Below, piece by piece: positions 34,758 to 43,042 of a stretch of DNA of 64,000 bases. The notes beneath the pieces were generated by a model, which was not told where the DNA came from, did not search any database, and saw nothing but the letters and a program-made list of their open reading frames with translations. The position numbers and the translations under genes were made by a program. Origin of the DNA: an uncultured Cohaesibacter sp. (lineage in GTDB: Bacteria > Pseudomonadota > Alphaproteobacteria > Rhizobiales > Cohaesibacteraceae); NCBI RefSeq assembly GCF_963682185.1, contig NZ_OY821667.1:4849501-4913500 (forward strand), written 5' to 3'. Each line of letters opens with the position of its first letter. Positions within the stretch are counted from its first letter, which is position 1.

Positions 34758-35528
34758 ATGGCCAAAACTGTCGATTTGAATTGTGATATGGGCGAAGCTT
34801 TTGGTGCCTATACAATCGGGGATGATGCCGCGATGCTGGAAATCATTTCCACCGCCAACGTGGCTTGTGGATTTCACGCGGGAGATCCGGTCGTCATGCG
34901 CGATACCATTCTCGCAGCCAAAGCGCAGGGCGTGTCGATTGGGGCGCATCCTTCCTTTATGGATCTCTACGGTTTTGGGCGTCGGCGTATCATGGGCGAC
35001 AAGCCCGAGGATCTGGAAGCACAGATCATTTATCAGATTGCTGCAATCGATGGCATGGCGCGCTCTCTTGGCTGGCCAATAACCCACATGAAGACACATG
35101 GAGCACTTGGCAACATGGCGGCAGAAGACCCTGTCTTGGCAGAGATCTGTGTGCGGGCAGTGGTCGCCATCAATCCCAAGCTGGTGGTGGTTGCGCTTCC
35201 TTATTCCGAAATCATGAAGGCAGCCGAAAAAGCAGGGCTCGCTGTTGTCTGTGAAGTCTATGCAGACCGTACCTACACTGCAGAAGGTATGTTGACACCG
35301 CGTTCCCAAGAGGGCGCAGTGATCAAGGATCATGCCCAATCGGTCGATCAGGCACTTGCCATGGTGCGTGATGGTTATATCCCTACAACAGCGGGCACGA
35401 AGCTTCCTGTGGAGGCTGGCTCCATCTGCGTGCATGGGGATACGCCCGGGGCAGTTGCCACGGCAAAAGACTTGCGCGAGGCCTTCGTTAAGGAAGGAAT
35501 CGCAATCGCTCCATTTGCTCAGAACTGA
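34758..35528 (+). CDS. pxpA: 5-oxoprolinase subunit PxpA (LamB/YcsF family)
   Basis: LamB/YcsF protein, the A subunit of the ATP-dependent 5-oxoprolinase PxpABC. The start gives MAKTVDLNCDMGEAFG, the standard N-terminus; an open frame extends 117 bases upstream without family features. Conserved stretches include NVACGFHAGDPVVM, GAHPSFMD, THMKTHGALGN and ICVHGDTPGAV. 256 residues, normal length. PxpB and PxpC are not nearby: the next host gene to the right is separated by a prophage. It may belong to the GntR regulon to its left. Confidence 0.93.
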   Translation: MAKTVDLNCDMGEAFGAYTIGDDAAMLEIISTANVACGFHAGDPVVMRDTILAAKAQGVSIGAHPSFMDLYGFGRRRIMGDKPEDLEAQIIYQIAAIDGMARSLGWPITHMKTHGALGNMAAEDPVLAEICVRAVVAINPKLVVVALPYSEIMKAAEKAGLAVVCEVYADRTYTAEGMLTPRSQEGAVIKDHAQSVDQALAMVRDGYIPTTAGTKLPVEAGSICVHGDTPGAVATAKDLREAFVKEGIAIAPFAQN

Positions 35529-35700
35529 ATTTGGCTGGCAGGTGGCGCAAAAATAGCTGCTGCCTGCCGCACTTGTTTCCTACGCGGCACACTTTGGAAA
35601 AGTGCACTTAAGTGCATAAGTGAGCCAAGTATAACAAGTTGCAATGATCCAATTACTTGGATCAACCAACTATCAAATTGCTTTAACTTTTTAAGAGAGA
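35529..35700. other. Host sequence before attL with inverted repeats
   Basis: No gene. A hairpin GGCAGG (35537-35542)/CCTGCC (35563-35568) may terminate pxpA. Further inverted repeats are the perfect TGCACTTAAGTGCA (35603-35616) and TGATCCAA/TTGGATCA (35645-35664). The last lies close to the prophage left end. Confidence 0.45.
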
Positions 35701-35747
35701 TTTGGCTGGGGATCCTGGACTCGAACCAGGACCGACGGAGTCAGAGT
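35701..35747. repeat. attL: 47-bp copy of tRNA-Gln 3' part
   Basis: These 47 bases are identical to 55532-55578, which is the 3' part of the tRNA-Gln gene (T arm, variable loop, part of the anticodon arm). After base 35747 the two sequences diverge and the left copy cannot form a tRNA. This is the expected left end of an element integrated into the tRNA 3' region. Confidence 0.92.
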
Positions 35748-36013
35748 TCAGACCGCGCATATTCTATATAATTGAAATAACTTTATTATTCGATTTAGTC
35801 CGTTGCAAAGCGGCTGGGCGTTGGCGCGTCTGCTGTTTCCAACAATGTTGTCTTAGGATCTTTTCCTGCGTCCTGGTTCGTTCCTCTTCTCCTCATGGGG
35901 TTGGAGCAGGGCATTTCTGTTCCTGTTTCCCTTTTCCGCTGGCGCTCTGTTGATGCTCTCAGTCTGCAAGGCTGTGAATTTGAAATCCATGTTTCTGGTG
36001 CGGTGGATGGCTC
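35748..36013. other. Element left end, no gene seen
   Basis: About 265 bases where an integrase gene or attachment arm sites would normally lie. I see no credible open frame; the region may hold the promoter for the early operon. Absence of an integrase here is notable. Confidence 0.4.
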
Positions 36014-36574
36014 ATGAGTGGCGAACACAAGCTTTTATGCAATTTCAATGGACGCGATATCTATGGTGAACTGCTGGCGGCGAGCAAGCTGGACGTGAAA
36101 ACCGTTGGCAGTGACGCTCTGGCAGAAGTGACCGGATATCGCAAGCAGAGCATTGACCGTTGTTTGCGGCGGCGCTCCAGCCAAGACGACATGCGGCAAC
36201 AATCGCTTTCGCTCTTCATGCTGGCCGATTTGATTGCCTTCTCTGATGGGGAAACCCTGCGGGCGCTTCGGCTTTTGCTTGAGCTGGCAGGGCTTCAGGC
36301 CGTGCCGCGCTCGGACTGCAATCCGGTGCCAGCGGGTGCCGGTGCCGTGGCTGGTGTCAGTTCTGATTTTGCCGGACTGCTGGCTGGCATGAGCAAGGCG
36401 CTGGAAGATGATGCGCAAATCTCGGTCTCGGAAATTCTCGATTATGATCTCATCGAAGCGGCGGACAGACTGCATCTCAATGCGCTATCCCTCAAGGAAA
36501 GCTTCAAGGCAAAGGTAGCGAAGGCCAGCGCCAAGCAGCCGAATGGGCGGAAAGGGGGCGCGGATGGTCGTTAA
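36014..36574 (+). CDS. Phage early protein, possibly regulatory
   Basis: A 186-residue soluble protein that I cannot assign firmly. ALAEVTGYRKQSIDRCLRRR (about 36-55) looks like a DNA-binding helix pair, followed by an LADLIAFSDGETLRALRLLL segment and an Ala/Gly linker; the layout recalls phage CII-like regulators of the CP76 type, but this is a weak resemblance. It starts the early operon next to the left end, and its stop overlaps the start of the DnaA-like gene. Confidence 0.6.
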   Translation: MSGEHKLLCNFNGRDIYGELLAASKLDVKTVGSDALAEVTGYRKQSIDRCLRRRSSQDDMRQQSLSLFMLADLIAFSDGETLRALRLLLELAGLQAVPRSDCNPVPAGAGAVAGVSSDFAGLLAGMSKALEDDAQISVSEILDYDLIEAADRLHLNALSLKESFKAKVAKASAKQPNGRKGGADGR

Positions 36575-37175
36575 ACCCTTGCCTCCTTTGCAACTGACCT
36601 TTGATGCGCTCGGCTTCGGGCCGGACATGCTGGACAAGGTTCCACATGTCTTCAAGCGCAAAAAGGGCAAGAGCAATCCGGAACCAACGGCATGCAGTGC
36701 AGACCCTTACAAGCTATGTGCCTTTCGCTGCCAACGTCAGCTTGGTTTTCGCCGGTCTTACGCTCTGGGCGAATATGCCTCCTTTGCGCTGAAATATACC
36801 GAGTTGCCAGAGGGAAAGCGGTTTCGCGATTTTGCCTATTGCATCATTGCGGCTTCGGCGGTCAGCGAGCGCTATTTCCTGAAGCCTGAAGAGATTTTCG
36901 TAGAAAAGCGCGATCACATTGAAATTAGCGGTGCCCGTCACATTGCGCAGCATTTGGCCGTAGAGATTGGCCGGTGCTCAACGGTGATGGTGGGGCAGGT
37001 TTTTGACCGACACCATGCCAGCGTGCGCAATGCCGTTGACCGCGTGGCCGTGTTGCGGCTGGCAAGCCCTGCGCTGGAAGCGGAAGTAAGCAATCTTGAA
37101 AATGTTGTTCTTGACCTTTGGGCCTTGGCTGATGAGGGCGAAAGCCTTCGCAAGCGCATCGCCTTGATTGCGTGA
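36564..37175 (+). CDS. Phage protein with DnaA domain IV-like helix-turn-helix
   Basis: About 203 residues. The C-terminal half contains SGARHIAQHLAVEIGRCSTV followed by GQVFDRHHASVRNAVDRV, which resembles the DNA-binding domain IV of DnaA (ARxIAxYLARxL...HxxVxxAVxxI). There is no AAA+ domain, so it would be an origin-binding or regulatory protein of the element rather than an initiator ATPase. The chosen ATG has GGAAAGGGGG upstream; an ATG 21 bases earlier is in frame. Overlaps the preceding gene by 11 bases. Confidence 0.65.
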   Translation: MVVKPLPPLQLTFDALGFGPDMLDKVPHVFKRKKGKSNPEPTACSADPYKLCAFRCQRQLGFRRSYALGEYASFALKYTELPEGKRFRDFAYCIIAASAVSERYFLKPEEIFVEKRDHIEISGARHIAQHLAVEIGRCSTVMVGQVFDRHHASVRNAVDRVAVLRLASPALEAEVSNLENVVLDLWALADEGESLRKRIALIA

Positions 37176-37189
37176 GGGAGGGCAAACGG

Positions 37190-37492
37190 GTGAAACGAGA
37201 GCCGACCACGCAAGCGAAAAGTCTTTGCGAAGCAACGAGCGAGAGCATCGTTCATTCAGGGTGGATTGTTGAGGCCGGGGCTGTGTCTCTAGCTATCCAG
37301 TATTTTGACCGGCTGGTGAAGCCGCGCATCGTTGCTGCTGATGATCTCACGGCAACCATTAGCCATGTGCAAAGCGGGCTAGGAAATCGCGCCTTTCTGA
37401 TGATCGGGTTTACCTGGAAGGGTGAGGCTGAAAGCTTTGTTGACCAGATCGCGCAGCGGGCGATTGAGGGCAGGGGGCGCGCTCGATGCTGA
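37190..37492 (+). CDS. Hypothetical phage protein
   Basis: About 100 residues, function unknown. Contains a hydrophobic strand NRAFLMIGFTWKGEAESF and no motif I recognise. The start GTG is chosen for the GGGAGGG stretch 10 bases upstream. Part of the tightly packed early operon: it follows the DnaA-like gene by 14 bases and its end overlaps the next gene by seven. Confidence 0.5.
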   Translation: MKREPTTQAKSLCEATSESIVHSGWIVEAGAVSLAIQYFDRLVKPRIVAADDLTATISHVQSGLGNRAFLMIGFTWKGEAESFVDQIAQRAIEGRGRARC

Positions 37493-37731
37493 AGCCAAAG
37501 CGGCGTCCTTATCGGCCATCTATTGACCGGCTCGAAACGCGGCGCATTCAAATTAATCTTATCGAGCAGCGCGGATTTAACCCGCCAGTTGTGACCATGC
37601 ACGGGCCATGGAACTCGCCAGACTGGCGCGAGCGCAATCTCTTTTTACATGAAGCAATTGTCGTGCGGGATAGGCTCAACGAGCTGTTGCCGCAAGAGGC
37701 CGCAATGAAGGGCGTGAGTGATGATAAATGA
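37486..37731 (+). CDS. Hypothetical phage protein
   Basis: 81 residues, basic N-terminus (LKPKRRPYRPSIDRLETRR), no recognised domain. Retained as a gene because it lies in a run of coupled overlapping frames with normal codon use. Function unknown. Confidence 0.5.
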   Translation: MLKPKRRPYRPSIDRLETRRIQINLIEQRGFNPPVVTMHGPWNSPDWRERNLFLHEAIVVRDRLNELLPQEAAMKGVSDDK

Positions 37732-37987
37732 TCGGGGCAATCGCAGCGCACAGCTGCTTTCTGGCGGTGTTCCTCTGATGGGGCCGACTTTGCGTGCTGA
37801 AGCTCCAAAGCGGGTGCAAGAGCGCGTCAGGCGTGAGCGTGAGGTAGCGATAGAGCGCGACGATAAGGGCCGTGTGCAGCTCTGCTACACCCGCATGCAA
37901 TGCGGCAATGGCGGCGGGGTAAATAGGGTCACTCTTCCGCGCTTTGCTGCTTTGGAGAGGATGCGGGATGAGAAGGGGGAAGGGTGA
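37721..37987 (+). CDS. Hypothetical phage protein
   Basis: 88 residues, highly charged, with KRVQERVRREREVAIERDDK in the middle; no recognised family. Overlaps the previous gene's end by 11 bases and closes the early operon, immediately before a convergent cargo gene. Function unknown. Confidence 0.5.
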   Translation: MINDRGNRSAQLLSGGVPLMGPTLRAEAPKRVQERVRREREVAIERDDKGRVQLCYTRMQCGNGGGVNRVTLPRFAALERMRDEKGEG

Positions 37988-37990
37988 ATG

Positions 37991-39157
37991 TTAGTCTTTA
38001 TATTGTTTTGTGGGAATAAACGAATAAACCTTCCAATTCTCGAAGGGATGTCGGGTGTATTTTGTCGCGGATGGTTCCGAGTTTTCGGGCCAGATTTCCC
38101 TCGGCAGTATAGGGAGCGTAAATTCTGCCTCTGTAAGATCAGAGCTACTAAAATTTGTCTCAATAAACTCGCAATTTATAAAATACGATCCAATGAATTT
38201 AGTTTTTTCAACGTTACAATCGTCAAAAATAGATCTTATAAAATCTACATTGGCACAATCCGCGCCCTCGAATTTTGTTTTTATGAATATAACCCTATCA
38301 AAAATCGAGTCTCTAAAATAACAACCATGTATTTCTGCGTCTACGAAAATAGATCCACTGAGCAAGGTGCTTTGGATATTACTGGCAGGTGCATGAAATC
38401 CAATGAATACGGTATCGAATACGTCTGCGTTAGAGAGATTGGTATATGCAGTTGGAGTGTTTGTAAAAATAGCTTTGTCCAGATGTGCTCCTTCCAGATT
38501 CAGGAGGCCAGTTGTGCAGCTAAATTCAACAAGGTAGGCTCCTGTCAGGTCTGGTATCCATTCTTCAGATTTCTCGCGCGCCAAATTTTGCGGTGTTCTC
38601 AACGAAGAAAACGCAGAAACAGCTTCGTCAATATCAAAGCGTCTTGTGGTCGGCAGATTGTAGCTTCGTTTCTTTGTTATATCGTCTCTAATTTTAGATA
38701 TTACATCTCGGTACTCCATAGACTGTTCGCGAACATATGCGCAAAGCAGGTTTTGTACCGGAAAATAGTAATTGCGAGGCTCGATCCTTGCGAGTTCTCT
38801 CAGTGCGACTATTCCTGCAATCCTTCCAGATTGCTCAGTGGAACTCAACAAACCTGCAGCATTTGTAAAACGTTCAATATTCTGGCCATTTTCTGCGATG
38901 CGAACCTGTTTTGCAGCAATTGTCGAGCGCCAGATCGCGAGAGGCAAGCCGATGACGCCGAGCAAAAGAAGGCCGAGATTTCTAGCTATCTCGCTAAACT
39001 CTTTCCAAACGCTAGCTTCTGCGTTTGCGACATCATGGAAAATGAGCCACAGGCCAAGGCCCGAGAAAAGCAAAACAAAAGTGCCCAAGTAGATCAAATG
39101 CCCTCTCAACCAAATTCCGGTTGGTGTAAGGAGTTTGATGATTTCCTTGTCGTTCAT
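37991..39157 (-). CDS. Membrane-anchored pentapeptide-repeat protein
   Basis: 388 residues. Two membrane segments (about 20-42 and 62-82), then AKQVRIAENGQNIERFTNAAGLL and IAGIVALRELARI, a conserved cytoplasmic segment seen in a widespread family of membrane pentapeptide proteins, then about 25 pentapeptide repeats (A/C-D/N-L/F type: GAYLVEFSCTTGLLNLEGAH and onward to about 355) that fold as a right-handed beta-helix. Function of this family is unknown; members often lie on islands. It is transcribed against the phage genes and is AT-rich, so it is cargo. Probably co-transcribed with the upstream exonuclease gene (164-base gap). Confidence 0.85.
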   Translation of the reverse strand: MNDKEIIKLLTPTGIWLRGHLIYLGTFVLLFSGLGLWLIFHDVANAEASVWKEFSEIARNLGLLLLGVIGLPLAIWRSTIAAKQVRIAENGQNIERFTNAAGLLSSTEQSGRIAGIVALRELARIEPRNYYFPVQNLLCAYVREQSMEYRDVISKIRDDITKKRSYNLPTTRRFDIDEAVSAFSSLRTPQNLAREKSEEWIPDLTGAYLVEFSCTTGLLNLEGAHLDKAIFTNTPTAYTNLSNADVFDTVFIGFHAPASNIQSTLLSGSIFVDAEIHGCYFRDSIFDRVIFIKTKFEGADCANVDFIRSIFDDCNVEKTKFIGSYFINCEFIETNFSSSDLTEAEFTLPILPREIWPENSEPSATKYTRHPFENWKVYSFIPTKQYKD

Positions 39158-39321
39158 CGTACTTTTGCCTTTGCTGAGCGTCTTAAACCAACCAACGACA
39201 ATCTAGCCAATTTTGCAACTGCTAGACGTAAGGTGTCACCAGCCTTTAGCGGGGTGGTACGATGAGAATGGGCGTCTGTGCTTTTACGTTCTGTCTGCGC
39301 TCCAAATATCAGGTTCGCATC

Positions 39322-40191
39322 TTAATCAGCGGCGTTGCTAAACAGAGACTGAATTTTGGTGAAATCCGTCTCAGTCAAGATTTTTATACTTTGGCCTTTG
39401 GTTATCAGCTCTTCGGCTTTCCGGTGTTTGCTACTTATCTCGTGTCCTGCCAATTTAGAGGCGTCTTGGTCCCCGACGACGAGCGTGGTTATCTTTTTAT
39501 TGACGCTTTTCCCAATCGAGTATCCCAAAGCGGCTGCTATAAGGTGCGCTTCGGCTCGGGGAATAGCCAGCGATCCGGTAAAAATGATTGTTTCTCCAAA
39601 AAAAGGACCTTCAGGATTTGCGGTAGGTATGTCCTTCTTGTTCTGGATAGAGATTGGCTGCTGAACACGTTGAAGCCAGTCGGTCAAAGAAAGACCTGTT
39701 TGGTCAATCGCCCTAATGACAACCTCAGCCACTATTCTGGCATCCTCTCCAGCATCATGGTGGCTGAATTTCAGCCCGAAGGTTCTTGCAATATTCGCAA
39801 GGCCATAGCCGGATTGACCAAAAAGATCAGGCCATGCTCGTCGAGCAATGCGCATACTATCCAGCCAGTAGATGTGAGGGATGGAAAGCTGATGTTTTTC
39901 AGCTGCTCTCGTGATAGCCACTCTATCAAATGCCGAATGGCTAATTACAATTCTATCGCGCAAAGCATCAAGCAATTTAGGAAGCATCATGTGCAGTTTT
40001 TCGGCTTGGTCAACATCTTCGCTTTGGATGCCGTGGATGGAAATACTTATTGGGTCGAAATAGGCTTGAGGATCTACAAGGGAGGCAACAGAATTTGCAA
40101 TTGCCCCGTCTATCACTCTCGTGATGCCTATTTGACAGATGCTGGATTGATCTGCATTGGCCGTTTCAACATCAATCGCGATAAAGTCCAT
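39322..40191 (-). CDS. DnaQ-like 3'-5' exonuclease with BRCT domain
   Basis: 289 residues. DEDDh exonuclease domain (1-165): FIAIDVETANADQSSICQIG gives the first Asp-Glu pair, SHSAFDRVAI the second Asp, and SHHDAGEDARIVAEV the His-x4-Asp. The C-terminal part (about 198-285) is a BRCT domain (FFGETIIFTGSLAIPRAEAH, KKITTLVVGDQDA). This Exo-BRCT pairing is a known stand-alone nuclease type of unknown biological role, frequent on mobile elements. Oriented against the phage operon with the pentapeptide gene behind it. Confidence 0.88.
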   Translation of the reverse strand: MDFIAIDVETANADQSSICQIGITRVIDGAIANSVASLVDPQAYFDPISISIHGIQSEDVDQAEKLHMMLPKLLDALRDRIVISHSAFDRVAITRAAEKHQLSIPHIYWLDSMRIARRAWPDLFGQSGYGLANIARTFGLKFSHHDAGEDARIVAEVVIRAIDQTGLSLTDWLQRVQQPISIQNKKDIPTANPEGPFFGETIIFTGSLAIPRAEAHLIAAALGYSIGKSVNKKITTLVVGDQDASKLAGHEISSKHRKAEELITKGQSIKILTETDFTKIQSLFSNAAD

Positions 40192-40299
40192 TTGAAGGCC
40201 TCGTTTGCCGGTACATTGTGGTTCGGTTTTATCGTATCGAAATGCATCCTGAAGTCGAGTGATCCGATCAGCTATTTGACAATCCCACCAAAACAGCGC

Positions 40300-40818
40300 A
40301 TGATTCCGGGTGAGGCGTCGAAACCTCTTTCAACAGCGGATACCGCACCCGTCAGTCAGCGGTATTTTTGTGCCCGAAATCCGGACAATGGCCGGATTGC
40401 GTGTGCGCTTGCCTACGGGCGAGAGGGCGGTGAATACAATACCCGAAAGGGGAATAAGCCCGCCTGTCTAGCACAGGTTCTGAACCTCCCGCTCTCCAGT
40501 GGGTCGTCAGAAGCTCTCTGTGAGTGGTGTTTAAACGCCATGCTAGAGGCTTTCATGATGACTTGCCATTCCTCAAGGCAGAGGCGCGCTTGCGCTCTGT
40601 CTCATTCCCTAGACCAGATAGACCTAGCGCTAGAGGCTGAACGCACGCTGATTGATGCGATGCTGTTCGTCGCCAATGAGACGCTCTGCACAAGCCACCA
40701 AGGCCAAATGCTGCACGGTCTGCTCTATCTCCTCAGCGAACACCAAGCCAAAACCGAACAAGCCACCTCTGAAGCGCACAAAACGCTCAGGCAGTTCAAG
40801 CAATGTGAGGTGGCGTGA
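40300..40818 (+). CDS. Hypothetical phage protein (Icd/Ash-like?)
   Basis: The 3' end of a long plus-strand open frame looks genuine once past the convergent exonuclease gene: from ATG at 40300, 172 residues with SQRYFCARNPDNGRIACAL near the N-terminus and a helical C-terminus rich in Leu, His and Gln. The first part faintly recalls the host-inhibition Icd/Ash-like proteins of P4-type phages. A shorter product from 40541 is also possible. Function unknown. Confidence 0.4.
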   Translation: MIPGEASKPLSTADTAPVSQRYFCARNPDNGRIACALAYGREGGEYNTRKGNKPACLAQVLNLPLSSGSSEALCEWCLNAMLEAFMMTCHSSRQRRACALSHSLDQIDLALEAERTLIDAMLFVANETLCTSHQGQMLHGLLYLLSEHQAKTEQATSEAHKTLRQFKQCEVA

Positions 40819-40834
40819 TGGTTGACACGAAAAA

Positions 40835-40860
40835 GGCCTGCTGGGATGAGGCAGCAGGCC
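40835..40860 (-). terminator. hicAB terminator
   Basis: Nine-base arms GGCCTGCTG and CAGCAGGCC around an 8-base loop; on the minus strand a TTTTT run follows. It lies 39 bases beyond the hicB stop. Confidence 0.8.
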
Positions 40861-40898
40861 AAGTAAAGAGCGATGGAAACTCGCTACTGTTGGACGAT

Positions 40899-41312
40899 TT
40901 AACTTGCGATAGCTTTCTTGGCTGCGTCGCTCAAAAATGCTGCGCGAGTCATCCCGCGCGCTTGAGCGACGGTATCGATGGCCGCAAGCAGGCCGATGTC
41001 GAATGTAACGTTAATTCTGCTAACTTTTCCCAGCTCCTCAACAAGGGGTACTTCCATAAGCAGCGCTTCATTCAGAAGGGCCGCGACAAATTCATCGTCA
41101 GCAGCGGCCGCTTTCAATTCGTCCATTCCGCGAGGTGCAGGAACTTCGTCTTCCTCTTCATGCATGCCCGCGATGTGGACCGACAGAGCTTCAATTGCGT
41201 TACGTTTTGCTTCTTCCAGAGTGTCTCCAAAACTTATGCAGCCAGGGAGATCCGGAAAAGATACGCCATAGGCGGTATCATCCTCTTTGTGGATTGTGGC
41301 TATATAGATCAT
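40899..41312 (-). CDS. hicB: HicB-family antitoxin
   Basis: 137 residues. N-terminal partial RNase-H-like HicB domain (YIATIHKEDDTAYGVSFPDL, PGCISFGDTLEEAKRNAIEA) and a C-terminal ribbon-helix-helix region (SRINVTFDIGLLAAIDTVAQ, TRAAFLSDAAKKAI) for operator binding and autoregulation. It neutralises HicA. Downstream of hicA on the same strand with a 147-base gap, which is longer than usual and may hold a second promoter. Confidence 0.9.
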   Translation of the reverse strand: MIYIATIHKEDDTAYGVSFPDLPGCISFGDTLEEAKRNAIEALSVHIAGMHEEEDEVPAPRGMDELKAAAADDEFVAALLNEALLMEVPLVEELGKVSRINVTFDIGLLAAIDTVAQARGMTRAAFLSDAAKKAIAS

Positions 41313-41459
41313 CTCGTACCTCTCAACGCAATCATCCTCTTTGGCGGAATTTCGTGCGTCTCTATTTGTGTCCGTTATAAACGGTCTGGTTTTTTCCGTT
41401 ATTCTACTAAACAGATGGATGAACCTTGGTCATCCATCTATCTAGTTGAAGCAAGCGAT

Positions 41460-41654
41460 CTACTCTTTCGGCAGTCCTGCTTGCTTATAAATCGACATTA
41501 CAGTTCCTTTTGGGAGATCCTTTTTCGGATGTGGCACTGTAACCCGACCTTTTTTTGTGGGATGTCTGAGTTGGCGGTGACCGCCTATGCTTTTAACCTC
41601 ATACCATCCGTCATTTTCCAAAATTGCCAACAGTTTCTTCGAGTTTGTTTCCAT
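41460..41654 (-). CDS. hicA: HicA-family mRNA interferase toxin
   Basis: 64 residues, typical HicA size. Double-stranded RNA-binding-like fold with DGWYEVKSIGGHRQLRHPTK, whose GGHRQLRH carries the catalytic histidine, and a VTVPHPKKDLPKGTVMSIYK tail typical of the family. The ATG is preceded by AAAGGAGAA, which decides against the longer upstream frame. Blocks translation by cutting mRNA when HicB is lost; stabilises the element or acts against phage. Confidence 0.9.
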   Translation of the reverse strand: METNSKKLLAILENDGWYEVKSIGGHRQLRHPTKKGRVTVPHPKKDLPKGTVMSIYKQAGLPKE

Positions 41655-41801
41655 CAATTCTCCTTTTCTTCTCTGGAATATGTGTACATATATACACACG
41701 AATGGTTCATTGGTCAAGCGAAAGTGTGTTTGATCGTGTGTATTTTTGAGCTGTTTCTTGTATCCACCAAGGCAAATGCTCAAGCTGGGAGGTCCATAAG
41801 C

Positions 41802-42623
41802 ATGACTGACATTCTCATTCATCGTTCAACGCCTTCAGCGAACTACACGGTTGTGCGCAATGAGATCTTCGATGCTGGGCTTGGCATGGAGGCGTTGGGG
41901 CTGCTGACTTATCTGATCTCGCGCCCGGCGAACTGGAAGGTTTCGCAAGGCCAGCTTCGCAAGCAATTCGGGATCGGACGTGACAAGCTTCTGCGTATCT
42001 TGAAAGAGCTGGAAGGCGTTGGCTATATCGTTCGTCGCAGGCTGCGCGACCCTGAAACAAAGTCCTTCCAGAAGACGGAATTCTGCGTCTATGACCAGCC
42101 TGTGACGGATGAAGAGGGCGAGCTAGGCTGCGAAACTGAAGAGAGCGCAGAGCCACGCCCTGAAAAGCCGTCGCCGGAAAAGCCGGACACGGCTGAGCCG
42201 GAGTCGGCAAATCCGCACCTAACAAGTAATGATTATATAATTAATAATTATATTAATAACCCTAAATCCCAAGATCCGCCTGACTTCAGCGCCTTGATGG
42301 CGATGGAACCGCATGAACGGGCCAAGGCGATGAAGCGTTGGGGGCTGACGCCTGCCAGCTTTGGCAAGACAGCGCGAGAGATGGGGCTCAATCCGAGAGC
42401 GCTCAAGCAAAATCCGAGGGCCAAGGCGAAGGCCGGAACGCCTGTGCCGCCAGAGCGTCAGCGGGTGTTCGTGGTGCAGTATTCGCCTCAGTGGGAGGCT
42501 TGGGTCAAACATCGCGGCAGGGCCATTCCGACCGGCAACTATCGTGATCCTGAGACAGGGCGTTTCCTGACTGGATGGTGGTTCGATACCCTCTGGCCTC
42601 CGGGCTGGGCTGAAGGCTCGTAA
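41802..42623 (+). CDS. Phage helix-turn-helix protein, replication/regulation
   Basis: 273 residues. The N-terminal 95 residues form a winged helix-turn-helix (GMEALGLLTYLISRPANWKV, LRKQFGIGRDKLLRILKELE, GYIVRRR), as in phage replication-initiator and regulatory proteins; then a Pro/Glu-rich linker and an unrecognised C-terminal half with a Trp-rich end (GWWFDTLWPPGW). The start is supported by GGGAGG upstream. Divergent from hicA. Confidence 0.7.
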   Translation: MTDILIHRSTPSANYTVVRNEIFDAGLGMEALGLLTYLISRPANWKVSQGQLRKQFGIGRDKLLRILKELEGVGYIVRRRLRDPETKSFQKTEFCVYDQPVTDEEGELGCETEESAEPRPEKPSPEKPDTAEPESANPHLTSNDYIINNYINNPKSQDPPDFSALMAMEPHERAKAMKRWGLTPASFGKTAREMGLNPRALKQNPRAKAKAGTPVPPERQRVFVVQYSPQWEAWVKHRGRAIPTGNYRDPETGRFLTGWWFDTLWPPGWAEGS

Positions 42624-42655
42624 GGCTCGGCAAGACAGGGAAAGGGGAAATCACC

Positions 42656-43042
42656 ATGCCAAAGGCACCAAGCACGTTCAAGGCTCCATGGGCACCAAAG
42701 CGAACCAAGCAGGACAGGGAGCGGTGCAACGACAAGGAACGGCGCAAGCGGTATCCATGGCGCGGCTGGTACAAGCTGGCGGCGTGGAAGAAAATCAGGG
42801 CGCGGAGGCTGGCGAGCGATCCGCTTTGCGTGATGTGTCTGGCTGAAGGCAAGACGACAGCGGCAACCGTGGTTGACCATATCGAGCCGCATCGGGGCAA
42901 TCGGGATTTGTTCTTCAGCTACGCTAACACGCAAAGCCTATGCGAGACGCACCACAACAGAGACAAGCAGCGGCTGGAAGCAAGTGGCGAGGCGCAAAGC
43001 CCATCGCCAAGACCAAAACCGGAGCCTGATTTCCATTTCTGA
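42656..43042 (+). CDS. HNH endonuclease (phage type)
   Basis: 128 residues. Zinc-site cysteines in DPLCVMCLAEG, the catalytic VVDHIEPHRGN and the closing SLCETHHNRDK define an HNH nuclease. Such small HNH proteins sit next to the terminase genes in HK97-like phages and assist DNA packaging. Here a two-gene AT-rich insert separates it from the small terminase gene, which is otherwise its natural neighbour. Confidence 0.9.
   Translation: MPKAPSTFKAPWAPKRTKQDRERCNDKERRKRYPWRGWYKLAAWKKIRARRLASDPLCVMCLAEGKTTAATVVDHIEPHRGNRDLFFSYANTQSLCETHHNRDKQRLEASGEAQSPSPRPKPEPDFHF

Noticed and set aside
34650-35435. Minus-strand frame antisense to pxpA
   Set aside because: His/Cys-rich shadow translation; pxpA on the plus strand is complete and well conserved. 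It does not explain the minus-strand terminator at 34513-34548 either.
35701-35774. A second tRNA-Gln at the left repeat
   Set aside because: Only the 3' part matches; after base 35747 the anticodon-arm 5' half, D arm and 5' acceptor strand are missing, so it cannot fold as tRNA.
37988-40299. Two long plus-strand open frames (about 425 and over 340 codons) joined by a 4-base overlap
   Set aside because: They lie antisense to the pentapeptide-repeat and DnaQ-BRCT genes, which have clear domain motifs; the plus-strand translations are Cys/Phe/Lys-rich nonsense. Only the part beyond 40300 may be real.
40815-41801. Plus-strand open frame running in front of the helix-turn-helix gene
   Set aside because: Antisense to hicB and hicA, whose products are recognisable; the genuine start of the downstream gene is at 41802 with its own ribosome site.
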